Positions 49,325-59,139 are shown, numbered from the stretch's first letter. The stretch: DNA of 64,000 nt from Ferrimonas aestuarii (GCF_005116665.1 NZ_SWCJ01000007.1:62001-126000); one strand, 5' to 3'. Program-made: numbers and translations. The notes: generated from the letters alone by a model not told the origin.

Positions 49325-49786
49325 ATGTCCACAGATTACCGAATCGATAATCTCGATAAAGCGGTCTTAAGTGCATTGCAGGCGGATGCCCGAACTCCCT
49401 ACGCTGAATTGGCCAAACAAAATGGCGTCAGCCCAGGCACCATTCATGTGCGAGTGGAGAAGATGAAACAGGCAGGCATCATCACCTCGGCTCAGGTGAT
49501 GGTGGATCCCAAAAAGTTGGGCTATCAGGTGTGTTGTTTTATCGGCATCAACCTAAAGGCGGCTGGAGACTATCCTGAAGTGCTGGCCAAATTGCAGGCC
49601 TTACCGCAAGTGGTTGAAGCCTACTACACCACGGGTCATTACAGCATCTTCACTAAAATTTTGATTCGAAATATCGATGCACTGCATGATCTACTGGTGA
49701 ACCACATCCAGTGCATCGAACAGATCCAATCCACAGAAACACTGCTGTCACTGCAACAACCGATCATGCGCCAGATTCAGCCTTAA
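49325..49786 (+). CDS. asnC: Lrp/AsnC-family regulator AsnC
   Basis: The 153-residue protein has an N-terminal helix-turn-helix (LDKAVLSALQADARTPYAELAKQNGVS) and a C-terminal RAM ligand-binding domain. Sequence and the divergent arrangement with asnA identify it as AsnC, the activator of asnA when asparagine is scarce. The shared region 49172-49324 is A+T rich and presumably holds its sites. Confidence 0.94.
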   Translation: MSTDYRIDNLDKAVLSALQADARTPYAELAKQNGVSPGTIHVRVEKMKQAGIITSAQVMVDPKKLGYQVCCFIGINLKAAGDYPEVLAKLQALPQVVEAYYTTGHYSIFTKILIRNIDALHDLLVNHIQCIEQIQSTETLLSLQQPIMRQIQP

Positions 49787-49812
49787 CGACGGAACCTGGC
49801 AGCAAAACCGAT

Positions 49813-51183
49813 TCAATTCAGCAAGCGTGCATGCAGACGATTGGTGATCGCTTCCACTTCACTGCTGGCCACTAGGAAACACAGGTTATGAGCGCTGGCT
49901 CCCTGACAGAACATGCGAATGTTGCTATCGCCAATCGCATCGAGCACTCGAATGCCGATCCCCGAGGTATGGGCAATGTGGTTGCCTATTACCGCCAGCA
50001 ACGACAGATCTCGTTCCACCTCAACTCGGCAAAGTGGTGCTAACTCCTCCAGTAGCGCCTCGGTTATTAGAGAGCGGCCGCTGGAATCTGAACCGGTCTG
50101 ATCGAGAGTGAGTGCCACCGACACTTCAGAGGTGGTAATGAGATCCACTGAAATTCGATGCCTTGCCAAAATCGCAAATAGCTCCGCCAGAAACCCTTGG
50201 GAGTGCAGCATGTTCAAGCTGTGGGCAGTCAATAGCGTCTGGCCTCGACGCAAACTTAGCGCACGAAACTTAGGTCGACTCTCACAGTGGTTTCGAATCC
50301 AAGTTCCGCCCTGTTCCGGCGCGCGAGTGCAGCCGACGAACACCGGTGTTTGACTGCGCTGTGCAGGTAAAATGGTGGCGGGGTGCAGAATCTTAGAACC
50401 AAAAGTGGCCATCTCAGCCGCTTCGGAAAAGCTCAGCTCAGCAATGGGTTTAGCATCTACCACAACTCTAGGGTCGCAGCTATAAATACCATTCACGTCA
50501 GTCCAAATCGCCAGCGCGCTGGCTCCCAGCGCTTCTGCCAACAGCGCCGCACTAAAATCCGAGCCACCTCGTCCTAACGTGGTGACATTCCCTTCATCAT
50601 CCGCACCAATAAAGCCTTGAGTAACCACGACTTGATTCTCGGTAAGTGGCAACAACTGCTCTAACGCATTCAAGGTAAGTGAGGCACAATCGGGTGTGGC
50701 TTTCCCATGATGACCGTCGGTTCTCATCACTCGGGTTACATCAAAATTGACCGCATCGACACCCAACTGTTTCAAAACCTGAGTCAGCAATAATGAGGAA
50801 CAGCGTTCGCCAATCGACAATAGACTATCAGCCAATGGGGCAAGCTGATCCCCAGTACAATGGCTGATGCGATCCACCAAATTGGCCATCTGCGTCAATA
50901 AGGCATCAACGGCCGCGCGAATCTCGCTGCCACTCAATTGATCGACGATGGCATACTCGATGGCGGCAATCTCTTTGAGAAGTCGCTGCCGCTCGTTGTT
51001 AGGAAGATCCGCTTGAGTTAACTCAACCAATCGGTTGGTAACCCCTGCCGCTGCGCTAACAACCACGACCCGAGTTGTGGGGTCGGACACAATAATGGAT
51101 GCGCACTGAGAGAGAGCCGTAAAATCGGCAACGGAGGTGCCGCCAAACTTGGCGACTTGTAGAGGTGTACTTGCATTCGTCAT
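49813..51183 (-). CDS. lysC: Lysine-sensitive aspartokinase 3
   Basis: The 456-residue monofunctional aspartokinase carries out the first step of lysine, threonine and methionine synthesis. The kinase domain starts with VAKFGGTSVAD and contains GFIGADDEGNVTTLGRGGSD; two ACT domains for lysine feedback fill the last 150 residues. The start is the ATG at 51183; 18 extra in-frame codons overlap the RNA leader and are unlikely to be translated. A lysine riboswitch precedes it, so control acts on both enzyme and expression. Confidence 0.96.
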   Translation of the reverse strand: MTNASTPLQVAKFGGTSVADFTALSQCASIIVSDPTTRVVVVSAAAGVTNRLVELTQADLPNNERQRLLKEIAAIEYAIVDQLSGSEIRAAVDALLTQMANLVDRISHCTGDQLAPLADSLLSIGERCSSLLLTQVLKQLGVDAVNFDVTRVMRTDGHHGKATPDCASLTLNALEQLLPLTENQVVVTQGFIGADDEGNVTTLGRGGSDFSAALLAEALGASALAIWTDVNGIYSCDPRVVVDAKPIAELSFSEAAEMATFGSKILHPATILPAQRSQTPVFVGCTRAPEQGGTWIRNHCESRPKFRALSLRRGQTLLTAHSLNMLHSQGFLAELFAILARHRISVDLITTSEVSVALTLDQTGSDSSGRSLITEALLEELAPLCRVEVERDLSLLAVIGNHIAHTSGIGIRVLDAIGDSNIRMFCQGASAHNLCFLVASSEVEAITNRLHARLLN

Positions 51184-51186
51184 AAC

Positions 51187-51210
51187 TTCGAACCTGTAAC
51201 TTTGTTCGAA
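51187..51210 (-). promoter_or_regulatory. Hairpin next to the lysC start codon, likely part of the riboswitch output
   Basis: TTCGAAC pairs exactly with GTTCGAA three bases before the lysC ATG, and the likely ribosome site (AGG in the loop and arm) lies within it. No terminator with a T run is seen between aptamer and gene, so translational control is more likely than termination. Confidence 0.55.
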
Positions 51211-51251
51211 GAGCCTGGCTCGACAACACGCCACCACTTAGGCATGTTCGA

Positions 51252-51420
51252 CCAGAAGCTCTCCACCACATCCTTAGGTGACAGTCATAGGGATTCAGCC
51301 CTATCAACCGAGGGATGGGCGATCGACCACCGGCTCCCTCTCGGCGTTACTCCCCCTGATTTTGGCTCACTGAGCGTCGACGCTCTCGTCAAAACTGCCT
51401 GGGTAACGCACCTCTTCTGG
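51252..51420 (-). ncRNA. Lysine riboswitch (L box) upstream of lysC
   Basis: On the minus strand the aptamer opens with P1 strand CCAGAAG followed by AGGTGCG and closes with GTGGAGAGCTTCTGG; the P1 arms 51414-51420 and 51252-51258 are exactly complementary. The conserved core pieces GAGTAACGCCGAGAGGGAG, AGGGCTG and GACTGTCACCTAAGGATGTGG are recognisable in order. Binding of lysine is expected to lower lysC expression. The assignment rests on motif order and on position directly before lysC. Confidence 0.9.
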
Positions 51421-51483
51421 CCCTGCACACTAATGGCTACATTTTCGCCACTTAGGTGTACAGGGAGTGACCGCAACTAAACC

Positions 51484-51949
51484 TTATTGGAAATTCATTG
51501 TCAATGTGATTAACGCATTGTGGGCAGTTTTAAACGGATTATTGCCAAATCGCGTCTGGCAAACGCGCCTTATACGCAATAAGGAACACCAAACTGACTT
51601 AATGCAGCGTAAACATTATTGAAATTTGGTCTAAAATTACCAACGCCTTACGGCTTGGACCCAATCCCTTGAAACAAAAATCACTAGTGACATTAATTAT
51701 TTGTGATCTAGGTACCAGAAATCGGGTTTTGTTAACATTTGCGGCTAACATTTAAGCCCTTTTACTGTATTTTTGTATCCAAGATTGAAGCTGACCCCCT
51801 GATGGGTCGCGATTTTTGTCCAAAGAACCTAACGATGTACACAGGTTCTCACACGCCGAAAAGGAATTTGCATAGGCATTGTGCCTGCGCATGAGGAGGT
51901 CCTCAGCCAGGCGGTTGGTAGATAACGGCAAGCTTCTAGGTAGCTGAAC
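51484..51949. other. 466-bp region upstream of arcA
   Basis: Apart from a small hairpin (CGCGT at 51551-51555 with ACGCG at 51563-51567) nothing codes here that I can support. It should hold the promoters of lysC (left end) and arcA, the latter with a long leader. The stretch 51660-51780 is A+T rich and contains several TTAACATTT-like pieces. A GAGGAGGTCCTC palindrome lies near 51892-51903. Confidence 0.4.
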
Positions 51950-52669
51950 ATGCAAAATCCACACATTCTGATCGTCGAGGACGAAGCCGTCACTCGAAAT
52001 ACACTGAAAAGCATTTTTGAAGCCGAAGGCTACGTGGTTTCTGAAGCCATTGACGGCGATGAGATGCACGACATTCTGAAAGCACACAAGGTTAGCTTGG
52101 TGATCATGGACATCAATCTGCCTGGTAAAAACGGTCTGCTTCTGGCCCGTGAACTGCGTGAGAACAACAACATTGCACTGATGTTCTTGACCGGCCGCGA
52201 TAACGAAGTTGATAAGATTCTGGGTCTAGAGATTGGCGCCGATGATTACATCACCAAGCCATTCAACCCTCGTGAGTTAACCATCCGCGCACGCAACCTG
52301 CTGAACCGCATCGTTAACTCCGGCAAGCAGCCTGAAGATAAGCCTCAGGTTGAGCATTACCAGTTCAACGGCTGGACACTGGAAATCAACAGCCGCTCAC
52401 TGGTTAGCCCAAGTGACGAGCCGTTCAAGCTGCCTCGCAGTGAGTTCCGTGCCATGCTGCACTTCGTAGAAAACCCTGGAAAGATCCTGTCACGTGCGGA
52501 TCTGCTGATGAAGATGACTGGCCGTGAGCTAAAACCTCATGACCGTACCGTGGATGTCACCATCCGCCGTATCCGTAAGCACTTCGAAAGCCACCCAGAG
52601 ACTCCGGAAATCATCGCCACCATCCATGGTGAAGGTTACCGTTTCTGCGGCCAGCTTGAAGAAGCTTAA
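51950..52669 (+). CDS. arcA: Two-component response regulator ArcA
   Basis: This 239-residue OmpR-type regulator has a receiver domain with phospho-acceptor Asp in [12 protein letters not shown] (near residue 54) and Lys in ITKPFNPRE, then a winged-helix DNA-binding domain. The N-terminus [20 protein letters not shown] is near-identical to ArcA of Shewanella and enterics. It controls genes for respiration according to oxygen supply. The next gene encodes a separate HPt protein, as in the Shewanella Arc system where ArcS replaces ArcB. Confidence 0.96.
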   Translation: MQNPHILIVEDEAVTRNTLKSIFEAEGYVVSEAIDGDEMHDILKAHKVSLVIMDINLPGKNGLLLARELRENNNIALMFLTGRDNEVDKILGLEIGADDYITKPFNPRELTIRARNLLNRIVNSGKQPEDKPQVEHYQFNGWTLEINSRSLVSPSDEPFKLPRSEFRAMLHFVENPGKILSRADLLMKMTGRELKPHDRTVDVTIRRIRKHFESHPETPEIIATIHGEGYRFCGQLEEA

Positions 52670-52686
52670 GTCGATAGGAAAAATGC

Positions 52687-52713
52687 AAAAAAGCCGCTTA
52701 ATGCGGCTTTTTT
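52687..52713. terminator. Intrinsic terminator of arcA
   Basis: AAAAAAGCCGC pairs exactly with GCGGCTTTTTT around five bases, followed by more T, 18 bases after the stop codon. Confidence 0.92.
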
Positions 52714-52840
52714 TGTGTCTGGAGACAGTGGCTCAAATTAAGATACCGACATCCCGCTCACTCGAAAACGATATGGGCTCTGTTATCTCAGCCATACCTC
52801 ATATTTCAACGTGGTCATCTAAAGCTCGGTATCTTTGCCC

Positions 52841-53197
52841 CTACCGACTCAAGTATTGCTTCAACCCGGCAATGTCTTCATCTAAATGGGACTCAATCGC
52901 CTTGTACCACTCAAGGTGCGCACCTTCCCATTCGGGCTGGTCCCCATGCTGTAACAGCTGAGAAAATTCTTGAATTCGCTTTAGACCCACTGAGCCTGCC
53001 GCCCCTTTCAATTTATGCGCTTCACTGCACAGCAGTGGTTTATCCCCAGATTTAATCGCTGCAGCCATGGTCTGCAGGTATTCCGGAGCCATCTGCTCAA
53101 ACATCACTACGCTCTTTAGCAATGTTGAGGCGCCAATGGCACTGCAGTACGCTTCCAACGTTGCTATATCCAACGTAGCTTCATTCGACTCAGCCAT
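52841..53197 (-). CDS. hptA: Histidine phosphotransfer protein HptA
   Basis: The 118-residue protein is a single HPt four-helix bundle with the phospho-histidine motif AHKLKGAAGSVG. In Shewanella a free protein of this kind, HptA, passes phosphate to ArcA, replacing the HPt domain of ArcB. Its position next to arcA, convergent, supports that identity. I chose the ATG at 53197; an ATG at 53230 or 53242 would lengthen it by 11 or 15 residues. Confidence 0.85.
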   Translation of the reverse strand: MAESNEATLDIATLEAYCSAIGASTLLKSVVMFEQMAPEYLQTMAAAIKSGDKPLLCSEAHKLKGAAGSVGLKRIQEFSQLLQHGDQPEWEGAHLEWYKAIESHLDEDIAGLKQYLSR

Positions 53198-53344
53198 GTC
53201 CCGACTCCCAAAAAGTTGATGCTTATCCATCCAGCCTATCATAGCTAAGCTGCTTAATCAGTCAAAAATAAAGCTTTATAGTTCGAGTTATGGCCATCAA
53301 ATGGTATGATAAAATGTCTTTTTTAATTATACGTTGAAAGTTCG

Positions 53345-56300
53345 ATGCGAAGATTAACCGTTGCCTTATCAGTAATGTTAAGTTGCTGTTTGAATACAGT
53401 GGCAGCTTCTGAGATTCAACTACCTAAGCAGCAGTTAAAACCTTTCGAACTGACCGCGCAAGGCGTTCAACTGGATGACCAACTTCCGGTCTATCAATAT
53501 GAAAAAAAGCTACTTTTCCCTCTTCAAGGTCTTTCAAGCAAGCTAGGAATCGACATTCAAGTCGATCCTCATTCACTCATCGCATCAGGATGGATAAAAG
53601 GTGAAAACGCTAACTTGATGCTGGATCTGAACAAAGACCAAGCCAGAAGAGGTTTTACCCAAATTCCAATCTTACCGGAATTGGTTTGGGGCAGGGATAA
53701 TGTCGACATCTATCTGGAAGCCGGTTTTATCCAGCAGTTGTTACCGATTCAGATCACCGCCAACAATTTAAAGCAACGCATTAGCGTCAGCTCAACGGTT
53801 CCACTGCCCGCGGTTCAGCAGGCGATCACCCTAAACCAAGTGACCAATGAACCGGGAGAGTCCGAAGAGATCAGTGTCACGCCTTTTGATCCTGAGCACC
53901 CTCACGACTATCAAGCGATGACCCCGCCGCTATTTTACCTTCAAGGTGATGCGGCAATCGCTGGCGATGACTTCCTGACCCAAGACTACAATCTCAATCT
54001 TCTCAGTACCGGCGATCTGGGCTTTCATAGCTACGAATTTGGCTACCAGAGAACTCAGGGAGAGGACACTCAATATCGACTGCAGATCTCCAAAGACCTA
54101 GGAGACCTCGATGGCCGTCTGCCGGTTTCTGTTGGTGGTTATCAGCTGGGTGACGTTGAGTACTATGGTGACGACCTCAACCACGGCTACCTGTCTGGTC
54201 AAGGGGTAGTATTTGGCAATGCCGCCGATATAAACAACAACCGTTTTGGCCGCACCACCATTGAAGGCAATGCCCCAGAAGGATGGAGCATCCACCTGTA
54301 TCGCAACCACGCATTGGTTCGCATCGACATTGCCGATGGCGATAACCGTTACGTCTTTAGCGGTATTCCTGTACTGGAAGGCTCCAACCTGTTTGAGATC
54401 CGCATGTTCGGCCCCAACGGTGAATACATGGTTCGCCGAAAGACCGTCCAAAGTGGTGGCCAGCGCCTCGGACAAGGGCAATGGAGCTACTCCGGCTTCT
54501 ACATTGATCAAACCACGGATCTGTTTAATAAAAAGTCTCAACAAGAGATCGACCAGCTCAATATCCACCGCAGTTTCAATGGTCACCTTGAATATGGTCT
54601 GACGGACCAAATCACCGTTGGTGCGACCTACAGCCAGCAGAGCATTGATGAGTGGGGGCGCACCACCAACCGCAACTACTTTGGCGGTAACGTGGTGGCA
54701 AACTTCCTTAAAAGCACTTGGAACATGGAAGCTTCAACCCAGCAGGATGGCGGCACTGCCTACACCTTCGGCTGGCAAAAACGACTGGGTACAGATCACA
54801 GCGCCCGCGTCATGTACTACAACTTCAAAGATTTCGATTCCGATCTCTCTAAGGACCTTGCCCGTATTGGTGCCGATTCCAACCTGCGCGCCGAACTGGA
54901 AGGCAGTTTCAATGCTCAGCACCCGTTTCAATATAAAATTGGTGCCAGCTATCGTCAGGGCGATGACAGCTCTTATCTGATCGATTCTCGTGTATCGACT
55001 CAGCTAGGCAATATGGCAATCACCCACTTTTTGGCCTACGACAGCCACTTGACCGATTTTGACCGCTCAACCAGTGGCCTGTTATTGATCGATACTCCGA
55101 TGCTGGACTGGAATCTAACCAGCGCTTTGAGTTACGAAAGTGGCAGTGGCATCACCGGCTTTAACACTGTGTTTCGCTGGCGCCCTTGGCGGGGCATTAA
55201 CAACCAGAGTGTGGTGTACTTCGATGACCCAATCGACGATAAGAGCCGCTACGGTTATGAGCACCGCATTTCAATGACCTGGGACTGGTTCACGGCCGGC
55301 CTCAGCGGGCAGATCGATTCTCGAGGCGACTGGCAAGTCAGCGCCACCTCGGTCATCGCCCTAAACTATGAAGACTCTCGAGTACGCGGTGAGGACTACC
55401 GCCCTCAGGTTGCCGACATCAAAGTCAATGTGTTCATCGACAACAACAACAATGGCCGCTTTGACTCTAGCGATCAGCCACTCCAAGGGCTACACCTGCT
55501 TTCGTCACCCAGCTTACCTCACTCGGCCAGCAATGACATAGGCGAGATTCGACTCAGCCAGGTGAAATCCAACCAGCTCTATACCATCGCTCCCATTACG
55601 GAAAACCTTCCCGATAACCTCGTTCTCAGGGATGGGCCTATCGAAGTGATGCCGATGACCGGCAAGATGGTGACCGTGGATCTGCCACTGGTTGCACTTA
55701 CCGACATAAAAGGCCAGGTGCTCAAAGATCACGATGACATGCCTTTGGCTGGAATTGAAATCAGCCTTAAAGACCTGCATCAACAACCACTGGCTAACTT
55801 AACGACCGGCAGTCGTGGCGAGTACGAATTTAGCAACATCAAACCAGGCTACTACCTATTGCAGATGCGCCCAGATCAACTGGACGACTATGGACAACTG
55901 CAGGAAGAGCCCCTGTTTCCCATCGCGCTGTCTGGACGCAAATTGGACCACCAGCAACGGGATCTTCGCATCAAGTACGTTGAGCAAGCTTCCCAAATCA
56001 ATGTGGCTCAAGGCAACGTAGAAGAAACCCTGCCAACCCCAAAACAAGCTGATAAAGTACCGGAACTGGGCCAAGGCATCATGCGGATGGACAGTGAAGA
56101 CTACACCATTCAGATCGCCGCTCAGAGAAAGGCATTTAATCTAAATAAGTTACGGGAAAATTACCCGCATCAATCTTTAGAACAGGTTACCGTCATTCGT
56201 GACGACCAACCCATGTACCTTCTGATTGCGGGTCAATACCCCAACGAACGCTCGGCACAATATGGCCTGCGCGACATTCCGAAAGAATTTGCCAATAACC

Positions 56301-56650
56301 TGCCTCTGGTAAAACCGGTTACGGGTCTGCAATACCAACACAACGTCTACCTCAAGTGGGCCAAGCGTAATAGTGCAGAGCCTCAGCAAATTGACGCCAC
56401 TGATTGGCTAGGCCAACAACCGGCCGCCAACTTTACCTGGCAGCTCATGGCCGCTAAGCAACGGGCCAGCGCACTGACCTTAGCCAAAGAGCTCAACCTA
56501 GGGGACAACGTCCACATTCGCCACCAAAATGGCTGGTATCAACTGTTTTGGGGCAGCTTTGGGACTCGCGCCGAAGCCCAAGCGGCCTTGGCGGCGTTGA
56601 ATAATGTCCCACAAAATCCATGGTTGCGCTCCATCGCCTCTCTAAGGTAA
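53345..56650 (+). CDS. Orphan usher-like outer membrane protein with C-terminal SPOR domains
   Basis: The 1101-residue protein has a signal peptide of about 21 residues, an N-terminal usher-like domain (about 25-150), and a barrel region with the usher plug signature (GNAPEGWSIHLYRN, IRMFGPNGEY) at about 300-365. A calcium-site-like NVFIDNNNNGRFDSSD segment lies near 695-710 and a carboxypeptidase-regulatory-like fold (IKGQVLKDHDDMPLAGIEISL) at about 785-860. The end carries two SPOR-like regions, YTIQIAA near 919 and WQLMAAKQ...WYQLFWGSFGTRAEAQAAL near 1030-1095. SPOR domains bind septal peptidoglycan. No chaperone or pilin gene adjoins it, which is abnormal for an usher. The function is unknown. 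Confidence 0.75.
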   Translation: MRRLTVALSVMLSCCLNTVAASEIQLPKQQLKPFELTAQGVQLDDQLPVYQYEKKLLFPLQGLSSKLGIDIQVDPHSLIASGWIKGENANLMLDLNKDQARRGFTQIPILPELVWGRDNVDIYLEAGFIQQLLPIQITANNLKQRISVSSTVPLPAVQQAITLNQVTNEPGESEEISVTPFDPEHPHDYQAMTPPLFYLQGDAAIAGDDFLTQDYNLNLLSTGDLGFHSYEFGYQRTQGEDTQYRLQISKDLGDLDGRLPVSVGGYQLGDVEYYGDDLNHGYLSGQGVVFGNAADINNNRFGRTTIEGNAPEGWSIHLYRNHALVRIDIADGDNRYVFSGIPVLEGSNLFEIRMFGPNGEYMVRRKTVQSGGQRLGQGQWSYSGFYIDQTTDLFNKKSQQEIDQLNIHRSFNGHLEYGLTDQITVGATYSQQSIDEWGRTTNRNYFGGNVVANFLKSTWNMEASTQQDGGTAYTFGWQKRLGTDHSARVMYYNFKDFDSDLSKDLARIGADSNLRAELEGSFNAQHPFQYKIGASYRQGDDSSYLIDSRVSTQLGNMAITHFLAYDSHLTDFDRSTSGLLLIDTPMLDWNLTSALSYESGSGITGFNTVFRWRPWRGINNQSVVYFDDPIDDKSRYGYEHRISMTWDWFTAGLSGQIDSRGDWQVSATSVIALNYEDSRVRGEDYRPQVADIKVNVFIDNNNNGRFDSSDQPLQGLHLLSSPSLPHSASNDIGEIRLSQVKSNQLYTIAPITENLPDNLVLRDGPIEVMPMTGKMVTVDLPLVALTDIKGQVLKDHDDMPLAGIEISLKDLHQQPLANLTTGSRGEYEFSNIKPGYYLLQMRPDQLDDYGQLQEEPLFPIALSGRKLDHQQRDLRIKYVEQASQINVAQGNVEETLPTPKQADKVPELGQGIMRMDSEDYTIQIAAQRKAFNLNKLRENYPHQSLEQVTVIRDDQPMYLLIAGQYPNERSAQYGLRDIPKEFANNLPLVKPVTGLQYQHNVYLKWAKRNSAEPQQIDATDWLGQQPAANFTWQLMAAKQRASALTLAKELNLGDNVHIRHQNGWYQLFWGSFGTRAEAQAALAALNNVPQNPWLRSIASLR

Positions 56651-56831
56651 GTTTTGCTGCCTTACACTGAGCCTAGGCTCAACCCTACTCTAAGCACGGG
56701 GCGAGAGCCCTCTGCGGGTCGATTAAGCTAATCGTATAAACGCCAAAGTTTTTGACGGCGTCCCCTCGTGCCTCATGTTACAATCCGTGCCCATTAAGAA
56801 GTACGGCAATAGAAAAACGGAGTCTACGTCC

Positions 56832-57758
56832 ATGGCGACAATCATGCCCGATGTGGCAAGCAGTGCCAAAGCCCAAATCGGCGGTACCCTGGATTGGGTG
56901 GGAATGAGCAATATTGAGTTGCCGTTGACCATCCGTGCTGATGATGGCCAACCCCGAGCTGTGAGCGCTAAAGTTGAAGCCTTCGTCAACTTACCTAATC
57001 CTCAGGCGAAAGGCATCCACATGTCGCGCCTGTACTTGGCACTGGATCAGATGTCCCTTGCCGGTGAGTTGAACCTCAACAGCCTAAAGTCTCTGCTGGA
57101 CGACTTTATCTCCAGTCATGAGGCACTGTCTGACCGTGCTCGGGTGAAGATCAGCTTCGATTATCATCTGCGTCGCTCTTCGCTGCTGTCTGACAATAGC
57201 GGCTGGCGCTCCTATCCAGTGACTTTGGTTGGCAGCCTCAACCAAGGTAAGTTGAGCATGGAGATGAACGTGGACGTCTCCTACTCTTCAACCTGCCCAT
57301 GCTCTGCAGCCCTGGCTCGCCAGTTGATTCAAGACGCTTTCAACACTCAGTTTGGCCAAGAGCAAAGCCTAACCCCAGAGCAGGTACAGCAGTGGCTAGG
57401 CACCACTCAAGGTGTTGTCGCAACGCCACACAGCCAACGCTCCATCGCCGAAGTGTGGGTAAAACTTGATCCCGAGATGGAAGAGTTGCCGATTGTCAGC
57501 TTGGTAGATCGCATCGAATCAGCGCTGCAAACGCCGGTTCAAGCTGCGGTAAAACGGGAAGATGAGCAGGAATTTGCTCGTTTGAACGGCCAGAACCTGA
57601 TGTTTGTGGAAGATGCCGCTCGTCGCTTGAAATTAGCCCTAAACGACGATACTCAAATTCTCGACTTCTGGCTGCGAGTAAACCACCTAGAAAGCCTGCA
57701 CGCTCATGATGCGGTGTCAGTAACCTGCAAAGGCTTGGCCGACGGCTACCAGCCATAA
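56832..57758 (+). CDS. folE2: GTP cyclohydrolase FolE2 (GTP cyclohydrolase I type 2)
   Basis: The 308-residue enzyme makes dihydroneopterin triphosphate from GTP for folate and queuosine-type products. It carries the FolE2 metal/active-site segment [13 protein letters not shown] near residues 145-156 and the tail segment [16 protein letters not shown]. FolE2 works with metals other than zinc and is often used under zinc limitation. The start at 56832 is family-like; an ATG-led extension from 56775 is less so. No Zur-type box was recognised upstream. It converges on yhcC. Confidence 0.93.
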   Translation: MATIMPDVASSAKAQIGGTLDWVGMSNIELPLTIRADDGQPRAVSAKVEAFVNLPNPQAKGIHMSRLYLALDQMSLAGELNLNSLKSLLDDFISSHEALSDRARVKISFDYHLRRSSLLSDNSGWRSYPVTLVGSLNQGKLSMEMNVDVSYSSTCPCSAALARQLIQDAFNTQFGQEQSLTPEQVQQWLGTTQGVVATPHSQRSIAEVWVKLDPEMEELPIVSLVDRIESALQTPVQAAVKREDEQEFARLNGQNLMFVEDAARRLKLALNDDTQILDFWLRVNHLESLHAHDAVSVTCKGLADGYQP

Positions 57759-57779
57759 GTAGTAATAACGTTACTCACA

Positions 57780-57808
57780 AAAAACCGATGCCAGAGCATC
57801 GGTTTTTT
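57780..57808. terminator. Bidirectional terminator between folE2 and yhcC
   Basis: AAAAACCGATGC pairs exactly with GCATCGGTTTTT around four bases, with A and T runs at either side. Confidence 0.92.
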
Positions 57809-57821
57809 TATACGCAAATGG

Positions 57822-58730
57822 CTAATTTGTTAGTGCAGAGCCCTGACCACCATCTCGCTTTAGGCGCTCAATGATGCCATTAAGCGCTAACCACTTATCT
57901 GAACACCACTCCGGCGCAATCAGCTCTGGCGGCTTGGCATAAGCGCTAACGCGGTGGTAGATCACCGATGTTGGCGTACGGCGAATCATCTCGGCAGCGA
58001 TATCCATGTAGGCATCCGCTTGCATCAGCGCTAGGCGACCGGCTGCCAATTGTTTGGCCATGGTGCTGTTTTGAACCACATGCAGCGGATGCAGTTTCAG
58101 GCCATCGACTCCAACCTCAAGCACCTTATCTAGGGTTGTAAAAGCCTCTTCAGCGCCCTCACCGGGAAGCCCCATGATCAGGTGGGTGCACACCTTTAGG
58201 CCACGAGCCCGAGCTCGGCGGACGGTATCTTCATACTCAGCCCAGCCATGACCGCGATTGATGCGCTTTAACGTGGCATCATGGGCAGACTGCAGCCCTA
58301 ACTCCAGCCACACTTCCATCCCCTGCTGCTGATATTCCACCAGCAGATCCAATACGTCATCGGGCACGCAATCCGGACGGGTCCCCACACACAGGCCAAT
58401 GATGTCTGACACCGTTACCGCCTCTTGGTAGCGGCGCTTTAGCACCTGATACTCATCGTAGGTGGAGGTATAGGCCTGAAAGTACGCCATGTAGCGCTTA
58501 TTCTCACCGCGACGCTGCTTACCCTGCGCCAACTGCTCAGCCACGGATTTTTGGCTACCAAACTCTCGGCTAAAAGAGGAGACATTGCAGAAGGTACAGC
58601 CACCGCGCCCAAGGGAACCATCTCGATTTGGGCAGGTAAAACTGGCATCGATGGTTAACTTATGAATCTTCGAACCATACTGGCCCTTCATGTAGTTACC
58701 CAACGTATGAACGTACTTATCCAAACCCAT
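57822..58730 (-). CDS. yhcC: TIGR01212-family radical SAM protein YhcC
   Basis: The 302-residue protein has radical SAM cysteines in TCPNRDGSLGRGGCTFCN near residues 32-49, with spacing typical for this family. It also has the expected barrel strands and the motif ELGLQSAHDATLKRINRGH. Its reaction is not established. In E. coli it also lies next to gltB, and here it is likewise divergent from gltBD. It starts at an ATG well upstream of the first cysteine. Confidence 0.9.
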   Translation of the reverse strand: MGLDKYVHTLGNYMKGQYGSKIHKLTIDASFTCPNRDGSLGRGGCTFCNVSSFSREFGSQKSVAEQLAQGKQRRGENKRYMAYFQAYTSTYDEYQVLKRRYQEAVTVSDIIGLCVGTRPDCVPDDVLDLLVEYQQQGMEVWLELGLQSAHDATLKRINRGHGWAEYEDTVRRARARGLKVCTHLIMGLPGEGAEEAFTTLDKVLEVGVDGLKLHPLHVVQNSTMAKQLAAGRLALMQADAYMDIAAEMIRRTPTSVIYHRVSAYAKPPELIAPEWCSDKWLALNGIIERLKRDGGQGSALTN

Positions 58731-59139
58731 TGCAATTACTCGGTGGCGAAAAAGTGCGCCATTCTACTGAAAGGTGATCACCATCCATAGGAGGTGGATC
58801 ACATCCCCAGCATTTATACGAAATGGTTATTCAGCGATAACGTTATGAAAAAATATGCAGTAACAAAAATTGAGCACAACAGCCTCATCTCAAAGAAACC
58901 ACAGAGTTTATATGGATTAATTTTCGCTCAAGCCAGTGAACCATCACGAATTCAACCTCATTTCAAGTTTTACATGGGGCAAAAGAGAGGATATAGATCC
59001 TATATGCTTCCATTATCGAATCGACACCACATTCATACGGGCGTTTGACCTTTAGTCCACTCCTGAGTACCTTGAGTAGTTCGCCTGCATAATTATGTGT
59101 TGTTGATAAAAAGTTTTGCATTACGCGGAGGGGAAGGGT
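58731..59139. promoter_or_regulatory. 409-bp divergent promoter region yhcC/gltB
   Basis: No credible gene lies here. It contains a perfect palindrome GGTGATCACC (58773-58782), an A+T-rich middle part, and a GGAGGGGAAGG ribosome site directly before gltB. The gltB leader is likely long. In E. coli the corresponding region is controlled by Lrp and IHF, but I cannot assign such sites by eye. Confidence 0.5.

Noticed and set aside
51056..51480. Short frames in the lysC leader on both strands
   Set aside because: The region is explained by the lysine riboswitch; the frames show no protein-like features.
58794..59048. 84-codon frame in the yhcC/gltB gap
   Set aside because: It opens at a GTG that overlaps its own possible ribosome site, has no signal, domain or codon pattern like its neighbours, and lies in a region expected to hold the gltB promoter.
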